From Bog-756 sp036513075 (GTDB lineage Bacteria; Actinomycetota; Acidimicrobiia; Acidimicrobiales; RAAP-2), in contig DATBZS010000063.1 in assembly GCA_036513075.1 (NCBI GenBank), positions 1 to 8,318 on the forward strand: a DNA stretch of 8,318 nucleotides, written 5' to 3'. A model generated the notes under the pieces. That model ran no database searches and was not told the origin of the DNA. It was given only the letters and a program-made list of their open reading frames with translations. Each line of letters opens with the position of its first letter. The first letter of the stretch is position 1. Made by a program: the position numbers and the translations under genes. Shown in pieces: positions 1 to 6,416 of this stretch.

Positions 1-24
1 GCCGCCGAGGCTGGCTGACCCGGT

Positions 25-47
25 CGTCCATGGCGTCCATGGCGTCC
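25..47. repeat. Short 9-bp tandem repeat
   Basis: The 9-mer CGTCCATGG occurs twice in perfect tandem, followed by a further CGTCC, giving about 2.5 copies. On the minus strand it reads as a repeated Asp-Ala-Met, so it could belong to the 5' end of a gene leaving the window on the left. No function can be assigned. Confidence 0.6.
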
Positions 48-86
48 CCGGCACGCCGACGCGGCACCGATGGACCAGGATCAAAA

Positions 87-100
87 CTAACACTTGTCAG
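87..100. promoter_or_regulatory. Candidate TetR-type operator, imperfect palindrome
   Basis: CTAACACTTGTCAG matches its own reverse complement at 10 of 14 positions, the core being ACA-NN-TGT with outer CT and AG. Palindromes of the TNACA-NN-TGTNA kind are usual for TetR-family repressors of actinobacterial catabolic operons (family knowledge). It overlaps the predicted -35 box, the position expected of a repressor site. No regulator gene lies in the window, although a divergent one could lie to the left. The operator role is inference. Confidence 0.4.
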
Positions 101-122
101 CCTATGAGAAATGCGGTAGAAC
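94..122 (+). promoter_or_regulatory. Candidate sigma-70-type promoter for the first SnoaL gene
   Basis: TTGTCA at 94-99 and TAGAAC at 117-122 are separated by exactly 17 nt. This resembles a housekeeping promoter (4 of 6 bases in each box, ideal spacing). Transcription would start near 129, leaving a leader of about 60 nt before the GTG at 193. The stretch is richer in A and T than its surroundings. The overlap with the palindrome at 87-100 suggests repression. Confidence 0.4.
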
Positions 123-177
123 AACACTGGGAGAAGTAACCGGGCGCCGATGTACGCGGTGGCCCACCGTCGGGATC

Positions 178-188
178 GGAGGGGAGGG
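178..188 (+). promoter_or_regulatory. Ribosome-binding site deciding the start of the first SnoaL gene
   Basis: GGAGGGGAGGG lies 4 nt before the GTG at 193. The upstream in-frame TTG at 94 has no such site and overlaps the predicted promoter, so the GTG is preferred. Confidence 0.65.
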
Positions 189-192
189 CGGC

Positions 193-657
193 GTGTCAGC
201 ATCCGAACACGAGTCACAGATCGTCGCACTGATCTACCGCTATGCCGAGTGCATCGACAGCGGCGACTTCGAGGGCATCGCCCGTCTTTTCGAGCACGCC
301 ACGGTGAGGTCGGGGGAGTACTCGTTCTCTGGCCGCGAGACACTGCTCAACCTGTGGCGCGACATGGTGCGCATCTACGACAACGGCACTCCGTTGACCA
401 AGCACGTCATCACCAACGTGATCATCGACGTCGACCACCAGGGGAGCACCGCCACGGCACGGTCGTATGTGACCGTGCTACAGGCCAAGCTACCGGAGTT
501 CCCCCTGCAGGTCATCGTGAGCGCACGGCACCACGACACTTTTGAGCGGGTCGATGGCAGCTGGAGGTTCTCCGAGCGCATCGACATCACCGACCTGGTC
601 GGAGACATGACCTGGCACACCACCACCCCCTATGCGGCAGAGGTCCCGGCGGAGTGA
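193..657 (+). CDS. SnoaL/NTF2-like family protein (first copy)
   Basis: This 154-residue protein belongs to the SnoaL-like group of the NTF2 fold, the cone-shaped fold of ketosteroid isomerase, limonene-epoxide hydrolase and polyketide cyclases. The family pattern is visible: an N-terminal helix with YRYAECIDSGDFEGIARLF, a central TKHVITNVIIDVD strand, DTFERVDGSWRF, and a C-terminal R-(7)-GDMTWH segment typical of the subfamily near degradation genes. The length is normal. The GTG at 193 has a strong Shine-Dalgarno site; starting at the upstream TTG would add 33 residues that do not look like the family. It is the first gene after a candidate regulated promoter and lies 85 nt upstream of a second SnoaL gene. 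The reaction cannot be derived from sequence; isomerase, hydratase, epoxide hydrolase or a non-catalytic role are all possible. Confidence 0.8.
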   Translation: MSASEHESQIVALIYRYAECIDSGDFEGIARLFEHATVRSGEYSFSGRETLLNLWRDMVRIYDNGTPLTKHVITNVIIDVDHQGSTATARSYVTVLQAKLPEFPLQVIVSARHHDTFERVDGSWRFSERIDITDLVGDMTWHTTTPYAAEVPAE

Positions 658-742
658 CCGGTGTGGACGGGTTCACCAAAGCAGAGAGACCGTTGGGGAT
701 GCACCGACATGAAGGGATCGGCCGAGGGGGGGAGGCACAACC

Positions 743-1270
743 ATGAGCATCGAGGAACAGCTGGCAACGCTGCGTGCCGTTACCGACCGGGTGGAGATCC
801 AAGAGACCCTGGCCCGGTACGCCACAGCGGTGGACGCCGGCCGCTGGGAGCTGCTCGACGACGTGTTCGTCACCGGTGCGGTCGTCGACTTCGAGGCAAA
901 CGGGGGCCTGCGCGACGAGTACCCGGCCATCACCGACTACCTGAAGAGCGCGCTCGGCGGCTTTGCCGCCATCCAGCACTACTTCATGAACTTCCTCTTC
1001 GACGTGGACGGGGACCGGGCCAGCGGGCGCTTCTACTGCTTCACCCAGATGGTCACCATCGTCGACGGCACCGACCGGATGCTGGCCGACGGCGGGTACT
1101 ACGACGCCTCGTTCGTGCGGACGGAGGGCGGGTGGCGGGTCAGCGACCTGATCGGCGGCTTGGCCTGGCTGGACGGCCAGTGGCCCGACGGTGTGCCCCG
1201 TCCCGGTTGGTTCGGCCAGTCCACGGATCGGTTCTGGCAGCGTGGGTCAGAATCGGCGGGAACGGCATAA
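743..1270 (+). CDS. SnoaL/NTF2-like family protein (second copy)
   Basis: This 175-residue protein is a second NTF2-fold protein of SnoaL_4 type. The signature pieces are a first helix with EIQETLARYATAVDAGRW (residues 18-35), a following LLDDVF, QHYFMNF with DVDGDRASGRFYC in the middle sheet, and GGYYDASFVRTEGGWRVSDL near the end. Conserved polar residues such as D31 and the His of QHY line the pocket in this family. The ATG has GGAGG at 731-735, 7 nt upstream. It is clearly diverged from the neighbouring SnoaL protein, so this is two family members side by side rather than a fresh duplication. Such pairs may form separate enzymes or a heteromer; the role is unknown. The palindrome GCATAAGTATGC at 1265-1276 spans its stop codon. 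Confidence 0.82.
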   Translation: MSIEEQLATLRAVTDRVEIQETLARYATAVDAGRWELLDDVFVTGAVVDFEANGGLRDEYPAITDYLKSALGGFAAIQHYFMNFLFDVDGDRASGRFYCFTQMVTIVDGTDRMLADGGYYDASFVRTEGGWRVSDLIGGLAWLDGQWPDGVPRPGWFGQSTDRFWQRGSESAGTA

Positions 1271-1559
1271 GTATGCAGATCAGATTCGTTCGGGCTGGAA
1301 TAAGTCCAAGTGGTTTGCATGGAGATGCGCGCGAGCGCCCCTCTATACAGGATTTTCGAGTTCCGACCCACGCTCCTAGTCAGCTCCGGGGCGATAGACG
1401 GATCAGGCGTCATCGGAGACCTCAGGCCTTGCCGGTAGGCGTAGGGCTGTATCGAAAGGAGCGAGGACTGGCTTGCGTCGACCGGGGCATAGTCGATGGC
1501 ATCGGAAAGAGCACGACGTCACACACCAATCGCAGATCACTACTCACGGAGGATTAGGA
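1271..1559 (+). other. Gene-free gap upstream of the binding-protein gene
   Basis: These 289 bp carry no convincing gene and are visibly less GC-rich than the flanking coding sequence. Open frames crossing the gap are continuations of out-of-frame reading and lack family resemblance. The gap probably holds the promoter of the downstream lipoprotein gene, but no -35/-10 pair with good spacing stands out: TTGCAT at 1315 and TATACA at 1344 are 23 nt apart, which is too far. The last bases contain a clear ribosome-binding site, GGAGG at 1548-1552. No terminator with a T-run was found after the SnoaL gene. Confidence 0.5.
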
Positions 1560-2765
1560 ATGAAACTGAGACCCATAACTCGTAGGATGGGAGCGCTGGC
1601 CCTGGCCGGAGCGGCACTGGCCGCATGTTCATCCAACAGCTCATCGTCATCGACCACCGCTGCATCGGGCTCGGGGCCCGCGGTCAAGCTCGGTCTGCTC
1701 TGGCAGATCAAGGGCGAAGGCGCCTACGGCCAGAACGACTACCAGAACGGGGCCCTGCTGGCGATCAACCAGATCAACGCCGCCGGTGGCGTGAACGGCA
1801 AGAAGCTCACCTGGTTTCGCGAGCCGGTCGACCCGACCGACAACCAGCAAACCCTCTCGTCGTTCCTGACCGCGGTGGGCCAGAACCCCACGGCCATGAT
1901 CGGGCTGGTCGCCCCCACCCAGGTACAGGCGCTGTCGTCGAAGATCACCAGTAGTGGCATCCCGCTGCTGGCCACCACCACCAGCGATACCTTCGATGCC
2001 TACGGCGCGGCGAGCGGGAGCCAGTACCTGTGGTTCGTCGGGGCGTACAACCCGGCCCTGGCCAGCTACGGCACCGACTATCTGATCAAGGACCTCAAAC
2101 TGAACAAGATCGGCCTGATGGGCACCAACGAGTCCTACGGCACCGAAGGGGTGGCCGCGGCGAGCCAGACTCTGTCGTCCGGCGGACTCCAGCCCTACGC
2201 CACCACGCCGTATAGCCCGTCGGCCACCGACCTCACCCAAGAGGTGCTGGCCATGAAGGGCGCCGATGGGGTCTTCGACTGGGGCTACCCGAACACCATC
2301 GGCGTGCAGTTGAACCAGTTCGTCCAGAACGGGCTCACCATCCCGACTATGGCCTCCGACGCAGTGGACACCACGGTGACCGCCGGGCTGGCCAAGGGAC
2401 AAGCCCTGGCCAACCTGTATGCCAGCCAGCCCTGCGACCTCTCGTCGCCCAGCTACTCGAAGACGCTGGCATCGTTCGTCTCGGCGTTCGAGGCCAAGTA
2501 CAACTACGTTCCGTCGCAGAATGCAGCCTGGACCTATGACGCGGTGAACATCGCTGTGGCTGCGGTCAAGAAGGCGGGGAGCGCAACGCCGTCCAACGTG
2601 AACACCGCCCTCGGCCAGGTCAGCATGCCCGGTGCCTGCAGCGCCACCTACAAGGCTGACCCCGCCCACTTCATGGGCCACTCGGAGGAGATCTCCAAGT
2701 TCAACAACCAGGGCCAGACCACCGTGGTGAAGGTGGCCACCATCCCCGACCAGAAGGCCGGTTAG
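1560..2765 (+). CDS. Branched-chain amino acid-type ABC transporter substrate-binding lipoprotein
   Basis: This 401-residue protein is a periplasmic-binding-protein fold type I (Peripla_BP_6, LivK-like) solute receptor, anchored to the outer face of the membrane. Residues 1-22 are a signal peptide with RR at 8-9, a hydrophobic stretch and a lipobox LAAC ending at Cys23, followed by a Ser/Thr-rich linker to about residue 42. The mature domain begins with VKLGLLWQIKGEGAYG and contains GALLAINQINAAGGVNGKK, then IGLVAPTQVQALSS, the usual first-lobe landmarks. Length is normal. The ATG at 1560 has GGAGG 7 nt upstream; an earlier TTG at 1473 would place 29 residues before the signal peptide. The SDR gene starts 2 nt after its stop. 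No LivH/LivM permease or LivF/LivG ATPase lies in the window, so it is an orphan here. Relatives bind amino acids, amides, aromatic acids and other small organics; the ligand is unknown. Confidence 0.92.
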   Translation: MKLRPITRRMGALALAGAALAACSSNSSSSSTTAASGSGPAVKLGLLWQIKGEGAYGQNDYQNGALLAINQINAAGGVNGKKLTWFREPVDPTDNQQTLSSFLTAVGQNPTAMIGLVAPTQVQALSSKITSSGIPLLATTTSDTFDAYGAASGSQYLWFVGAYNPALASYGTDYLIKDLKLNKIGLMGTNESYGTEGVAAASQTLSSGGLQPYATTPYSPSATDLTQEVLAMKGADGVFDWGYPNTIGVQLNQFVQNGLTIPTMASDAVDTTVTAGLAKGQALANLYASQPCDLSSPSYSKTLASFVSAFEAKYNYVPSQNAAWTYDAVNIAVAAVKKAGSATPSNVNTALGQVSMPGACSATYKADPAHFMGHSEEISKFNNQGQTTVVKVATIPDQKAG

Positions 2766-2767
2766 GA

Positions 2768-3526
2768 ATGCCGAGCTTTGACGGCAAGGTCGCCATCGTC
2801 ACCGGAGCGGCCAACGGGATCGGGCAGGCCACGGCGGCGGCGTTCGCCTCACGCGGCGCCAGTGTGCTGTTGGCTGACATCGATGTCGAGCGCGGTGAGG
2901 CTGTCGTGACACGGATCACCGATGATGGGGGCACCGCCTCCTTCGTCCGGGCCGACGTATCCAACGCGGCCGATGTGAAGGCCATGGTGGATGCCGCCGT
3001 CGAACGCTACGGCCGCCTCGACTACGCCCACAACAACGCCGGCATCGTCGGCGGCGGTGCCACCGTCGTCGACATGCCGGAGGAGACGTGGAACCAGGGG
3101 ATCGGGGTGATGCTCACCGGCGTCTTCCTGTGCCTCAAGTACGAGATCCCAGCCATCCTCGAGCAGAGTGGCGGGGCCATCGTCAACACTTCGTCGGGGG
3201 CGGGGATCATCGGCTTCCCCACCATGGCCAACTACGTGGCGGCCAAGCACGGGGTGATCGGCCTGACCAAGACGGCCGCCCTCGAATACGCCACCTCGGG
3301 CATCCGCATCAACGCGGTGTGCCCGGGCACGGCCCGTTCGAAGATGGTCGACGACTGGATCGGTGGCGATCCGGCCAAGGAGGCAGAAGTCGCCGCCCTC
3401 CATCCCATCGGCAGGATCGCCGAGGCCGAGGAGATCGCCAACGCCGTGCTGTGGCTGTGCTCGGACGCCGCCTCATTCATGATCGGCCACGCCATGGTGG
3501 TCGATGGCGGCTACACCATCCAGTAG
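2768..3526 (+). CDS. NAD-type short-chain dehydrogenase/reductase
   Basis: This 252-residue classical SDR probably oxidises an alcohol or reduces a ketone in the cytoplasm. The Rossmann motif TGAANGIG lies at 12-19. Asp37 ends strand 2, which favours NAD(H) over NADP(H). NNAG is at 89-92. Ser143, Tyr156 and Lys160 (YVAAK) form the catalytic set, and the C-terminus has the usual IGHAMVVDGGYT. The helix-4 asparagine normally found in a V-N-L-x-G-V-F context is replaced by Met115 (VMLTGVF), so the fourth member of the usual N-S-Y-K tetrad is missing. The ATG follows the binding-protein stop by 2 nt with only a weak AAGG upstream, implying translational coupling. Substrate unknown; sequence style resembles the many FabG/cyclohexanol-dehydrogenase-like SDRs of actinobacterial catabolism. 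Confidence 0.93.
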   Translation: MPSFDGKVAIVTGAANGIGQATAAAFASRGASVLLADIDVERGEAVVTRITDDGGTASFVRADVSNAADVKAMVDAAVERYGRLDYAHNNAGIVGGGATVVDMPEETWNQGIGVMLTGVFLCLKYEIPAILEQSGGAIVNTSSGAGIIGFPTMANYVAAKHGVIGLTKTAALEYATSGIRINAVCPGTARSKMVDDWIGGDPAKEAEVAALHPIGRIAEAEEIANAVLWLCSDAASFMIGHAMVVDGGYTIQ

Positions 3527-3528
3527 AG

Positions 3529-3540
3529 GCCCGATCGGGC
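3529..3540. repeat. Perfect 12-bp palindrome after the SDR stop codon
   Basis: GCCCGATCGGGC is perfectly self-complementary and starts 2 nt after the TAG at 3524-3526. It could be a protein-binding palindrome or, with the hairpin just downstream, part of a 3'-end structure. There is no T-run. Confidence 0.5.
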
Positions 3541-3544
3541 AGGT

Positions 3545-3575
3545 GGGTGTGGCGACCGGTCGGGCCGCCGCACCC
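3545..3575 (+). terminator. Strong intercistronic hairpin, possible terminator or RNA-stability element
   Basis: GGGTGTGGCG at 3545-3554 pairs with CGCCGCACCC at 3566-3575 to give a 10-bp stem with a single G-U wobble, around an 11-nt loop. It sits 19 nt after the SDR stop codon. No T-run follows, so it is not a classical intrinsic terminator; high-GC actinobacteria often have such U-poor hairpins at 3' ends. It may partly separate the binding-protein/SDR transcript from the cyclase gene or protect the upstream message. Confidence 0.45.
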
Positions 3576-3600
3576 GCACCCATCGGCCTGCCGGCGAGGA

Positions 3601-3693
3601 GTGATGATGCGGGTACGACAACCCAACGAAGTGACGCCACCGGGTGGTGCCATGCTCGGGGACGGCCCGAGATGCGCGGGTGCACGTGCCTGA
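3601..3693 (+). CDS. Possible leader peptide overlapping the cyclase start
   Basis: A short frame opens at GTG 3601, ATG 3604 or ATG 3607 behind a good GAGGAG at 3596-3601 (5 nt before the last ATG). It encodes 28-30 residues beginning MMRVRQPNEV and ends at the TGA at 3691-3693, just past the candidate GTG starts of the cyclase gene, which itself has no good ribosome-binding site. This arrangement would suit translational coupling or a leader peptide. No similarity is recognised, and the frame could be fortuitous. Confidence 0.3.
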   Translation: MMMRVRQPNEVTPPGGAMLGDGPRCAGARA

Positions 3694-4627
3694 GGCCCCC
3701 TCCACCGACGACCTCGACGCCCTGTACGAGCGGGCCAAGAACTGGGGCCGCTGGGGTAGTGAGGACGAGCGGGGCACGCTCAACCTCCTGACCCCGGAGC
3801 GGAAGGTCGCGGCGGCCGCCCTGGTCACCGAGGGGACCACGGTCAGCCTGGCCCACGACCTGGCCTTCGCCCCGACGGCCGAGCACCCGTTTCCGGCCGA
3901 GCACCGCATGCTGGCCGACGGCCAGCATCGCCACGCCCACAACATTCCCGGTTACGAGGCGTGCCGCGACTACGTGGGCACCGACATCCACGGGACGGGC
4001 CTCACTCATGTCGATGCCCTCAGCCACATGTTCGTGGACGGCCAGATGTACAACGGCCTGCCTCCGTCGCTGGTCACCGACGAGGGTGCAACCCGCAACT
4101 CGGTCATGGCCCTGGCCCCCGGAGTGGCCGGCCGGGGCGTGCTGCTCGACATCCCGGCCGCCCGGGGCGCGGCGTACCTGCAGCCGGACGATGAGGTGAC
4201 CGTCGACGACCTGCTGGCCGCCGAGCGCTCCGAGGGTGTGGAGGTCGGCGAGGGCGACATCGTGGTCATCTCCACTGGGCGCGACGCCCTGCGGGCCGAC
4301 CGCGGCCGGCCGCTGTCGGCACTGGGCGACGGCATGGCCGGGCTCCATCCCGAGTGCCTGGAGTGGATCCACCAACGCGGCCCGTCCATCGTGGGCAGCG
4401 ACGGGATCTCCGACCGGATGCCCATGGTCGACTCAGAGCGGTGGCCGTTCCCCGTCCACCAGATCGGGATCACGGCCATGGGCCTCCACCTGGTCGACTC
4501 GATGCGCCTGGACGAGTTGGCCGCCACCTGCGGACGGCTGGGCCGGTGGTCGTTTCTGGTGGTGATTGCCGTGTTGCGCATTCCCGGGGGAACCGGATGC
4601 CCGGTCAACCCGATCGCCCTGTTCTGA
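3680..4627 (+). CDS. Cyclase-family metal-dependent hydrolase (kynurenine formamidase/isatin hydrolase superfamily)
   Basis: This protein of about 315 residues belongs to the Cyclase family (Pfam PF04199 type), Mn/Zn-dependent hydrolases that open cyclic amides or cleave formamides. The N-terminal NWGRWGSEDERGTLNLLTP is the hallmark of the long, roughly 310-residue subfamily. The metal-binding segment THVDALSH has His110, Asp112 and His116 in place of the HxGTHxDxPxH of KynB, and is followed by FVDGQMYNG. GDIVVISTGR, IVGSDGISD, FPVHQIGITAMG and the C-terminal GGTGCPVNPIALF complete the family pattern, so it is full length. GTG 3680 is chosen because the family usually starts close before this point; GTG 3686 or GTG 3644 are alternatives. 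All lack a convincing ribosome-binding site, and coupling to the short upstream frame is possible. The subfamily is mostly uncharacterised; KynB identity is unlikely given the length. Confidence 0.88.
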   Translation: MHVPEAPSTDDLDALYERAKNWGRWGSEDERGTLNLLTPERKVAAAALVTEGTTVSLAHDLAFAPTAEHPFPAEHRMLADGQHRHAHNIPGYEACRDYVGTDIHGTGLTHVDALSHMFVDGQMYNGLPPSLVTDEGATRNSVMALAPGVAGRGVLLDIPAARGAAYLQPDDEVTVDDLLAAERSEGVEVGEGDIVVISTGRDALRADRGRPLSALGDGMAGLHPECLEWIHQRGPSIVGSDGISDRMPMVDSERWPFPVHQIGITAMGLHLVDSMRLDELAATCGRLGRWSFLVVIAVLRIPGGTGCPVNPIALF

Positions 4628-4691
4628 TGCCGCCCATGGACCGTCGGCGCCCATGCCTGCAAGACACCCCAACTACGACCGGACCCGACAC

Positions 4692-4697
4692 GAGGAG
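4692..4697 (+). promoter_or_regulatory. Ribosome-binding site deciding the amidohydrolase start
   Basis: GAGGAG sits 6 nt before the ATG at 4704. The reading frame is open further upstream, to 4566 inside the cyclase gene, but only the ATG at 4704 has this site and produces the standard family N-terminus. Confidence 0.65.
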
Positions 4698-4703
4698 CGA
4701 GCA

Positions 4704-6416
4704 ATGTACGACCTGAAGATCTCCGGCGGATTGGTGGTCGATGGCACCGGTGTGCCCGGGCGGCACGTCGACGTCGGCATCGTCGACGGACGTGTCGCCG
4801 ATGTGGGCCGCCTGGGTGCCGAAGGGGCCCGTCGCACCATCGACGCCGAGGGGATGGTGGTCGCCCCCGGCATCATCGACGCCCACACCCACTACGACCC
4901 CCAGCTCACCTGGGACCCGGTGTGCGACACGTCGGCCCTCCACGGGGTGACCACGGTGGCTGCCGGAAACTGCGGGTTCTCCGTCGCCCCGTGCCGGGCT
5001 GAAGACCGCGGCTACATCGCCCAGATGTTCGCCCGCGTCGAGGGCATGGACCTGGCCGCCCTCGACAACGTGGCCTGGGAGTTCGAGACCTTCGAGGAGT
5101 TCCTGGCCAGCCGGTCCGGCACCCTGGGCATCAACCTCGGCATGTATCTCGGTCACTCGGCCATCCGCCGCTGGGTGCTTGGTGACGAGGCCCACGAGCG
5201 AGGGGCCACGCAAGGCGAGATCGAGGCCATGGCGTTCATGGTGGACGTGGCCATGAAAGCCGGGGCCCTGGGCTTCTCCTCGTCCCAGGCCCCCACCCAC
5301 CTCGACCTTGCCGATCGACCGGTGCCCAGCCGGCTGGCTTCCCTCGACGAGATGCGGGCACTGGCCGACGCCGTGGGCCAGCACGGCCGGGGATCGATCG
5401 CCTACGCGCCGGAGAGCGCGGTGGAGGGCATCTCGCCCGACGACCGCGAGTTCCTCATCGAGCTCGCCCGGCGGGGCGGTGTGCCTGTGGTCACCCAGGG
5501 CCTGGGTGGGCGGTCCAAGGTGGACGCCCCGACAGAGACCTGGCGCGAGTCGCGCGCCTTCCTGGACCGCTCGGCCGAGCAAGGCAGCCCGGTGTACTCG
5601 TTGCTGATGACCCGGGCCCTCAACGGGCCGTTCACACTGATCGGCGGCACGTCGCGCTACCAGGGCGTGCCGTTGTGGAACGAGCTGATGACCGTGGACC
5701 TGACCGAGCGCCGGCGCCGGATCCTCGACTCCGGCGAGCGTGACCGGCTACGCGACGCCATCGACCACCCCAACCTCGACCCGGCCAAGGGTTCGACCCT
5801 GCCCCCGCCAATCTGGGAGAGCCTCCAGTTACTGGAAAGCGGGGCGGCGGCCAACCAGCCGTTGATCGGGCGGACCATGACCGAGATCGCCGAAGCCACC
5901 GGCAAGCACCCGGCCGACGCCTTCTTCGACGCTGCCGTGGCCGACGACCTGGCCGCCGTCTTCCACTGGTCCAACGAGACGCCGGCCTGGCGGGCGTTGC
6001 TGAAGGACGTGCAGCGCCATCCCCAGATGATCGTCGGGGTGTCCGACGGCGGTGCCCACCTCGACTTCGACGACGGGGCCGAGTGGTCCTCGCACTTCCT
6101 GGCCACCTGGTGGCGGGCCGAGCAAGTGTGGCGATTGGAGGAGGCGGTCCGGCTGATCACCGCCGTCCCCGCCGCTGTGCTCGGCCTCACCGACCGGGGG
6201 ATCCTGGCCCCGGGGATGGCCGCCGACGTCTTCATCTTCGACCCCGAGGAGATCGGACCGGGCACCTGCCGGGTGGAGTCGGACCCGGTGGTGGGCGTGA
6301 AGCGGTTCCGGGCAGTGCCCAAAGGGGCCCGGGCCACCATCGTGGCCGGCCAAGCGGTGGTGGAGGACGGCGCCCGCACCGAAGCGCGCCCGGGGAGGGT
6401 GGTCCGCCCCCGGTGA
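4704..6416 (+). CDS. Amidohydrolase-family protein (N-acyl-D-amino-acid deacylase-like)
   Basis: This 570-residue TIM-barrel amidohydrolase is related to D-aminoacylase and dihydroorotase-like enzymes, which hydrolyse amide bonds using Zn. The small beta-domain opens with DLKISGGLVVDGTG and returns at the C-terminus as PGMAADVFIFDPEEIGPG. The metal motif DAHTHYDPQ has His61 and His63. GNCGF supplies Cys90, matching the bridging Cys of D-aminoacylases, and GVSDGGAHL has the catalytic-type Asp448 and His452. MYLGHSAIRRWVLG and GALGFSSSQAPTH are further family blocks. At the places where D-aminoacylases have two more His ligands the sequence reads IAYAPES and VVTQGLGG, without histidine, as in a large divergent actinobacterial/proteobacterial subfamily. 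The length exceeds that of classic D-aminoacylases (about 480). It lies 76 nt after the cyclase gene and its TGA overlaps the next GTG by 4 nt. A D-amino-acid substrate is not assured. Confidence 0.9.
   Translation: MYDLKISGGLVVDGTGVPGRHVDVGIVDGRVADVGRLGAEGARRTIDAEGMVVAPGIIDAHTHYDPQLTWDPVCDTSALHGVTTVAAGNCGFSVAPCRAEDRGYIAQMFARVEGMDLAALDNVAWEFETFEEFLASRSGTLGINLGMYLGHSAIRRWVLGDEAHERGATQGEIEAMAFMVDVAMKAGALGFSSSQAPTHLDLADRPVPSRLASLDEMRALADAVGQHGRGSIAYAPESAVEGISPDDREFLIELARRGGVPVVTQGLGGRSKVDAPTETWRESRAFLDRSAEQGSPVYSLLMTRALNGPFTLIGGTSRYQGVPLWNELMTVDLTERRRRILDSGERDRLRDAIDHPNLDPAKGSTLPPPIWESLQLLESGAAANQPLIGRTMTEIAEATGKHPADAFFDAAVADDLAAVFHWSNETPAWRALLKDVQRHPQMIVGVSDGGAHLDFDDGAEWSSHFLATWWRAEQVWRLEEAVRLITAVPAAVLGLTDRGILAPGMAADVFIFDPEEIGPGTCRVESDPVVGVKRFRAVPKGARATIVAGQAVVEDGARTEARPGRVVRPR

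Noticed and set aside
1315..1349. TTGCAT and TATACA as a promoter for the binding-protein gene
   Set aside because: The 23-nt spacing is too long for a sigma-70-type promoter, and no better partner box is present.
661..1557. Plus-strand open frame of 298 codons overlapping the second SnoaL gene and the gap after it
   Set aside because: The second SnoaL frame is supported by motifs and a ribosome-binding site; this one is Arg-rich and out of frame with it.
1647..2681. Minus-strand open frame of 344 codons opposite the binding-protein gene
   Set aside because: Shadow of a real lipoprotein gene with signal peptide; composition is low-complexity Gly/Arg/Val with no family resemblance.
3473..4375. 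Minus-strand open frame of 300 codons opposite the cyclase gene
   Set aside because: Antisense to a gene with family motifs along its full length; no ribosome-binding site or domain seen.
3680..4627. Assignment as kynurenine formamidase (KynB)
   Set aside because: About 100 residues longer than KynB, a different metal-motif context and no tryptophan-degradation neighbours.
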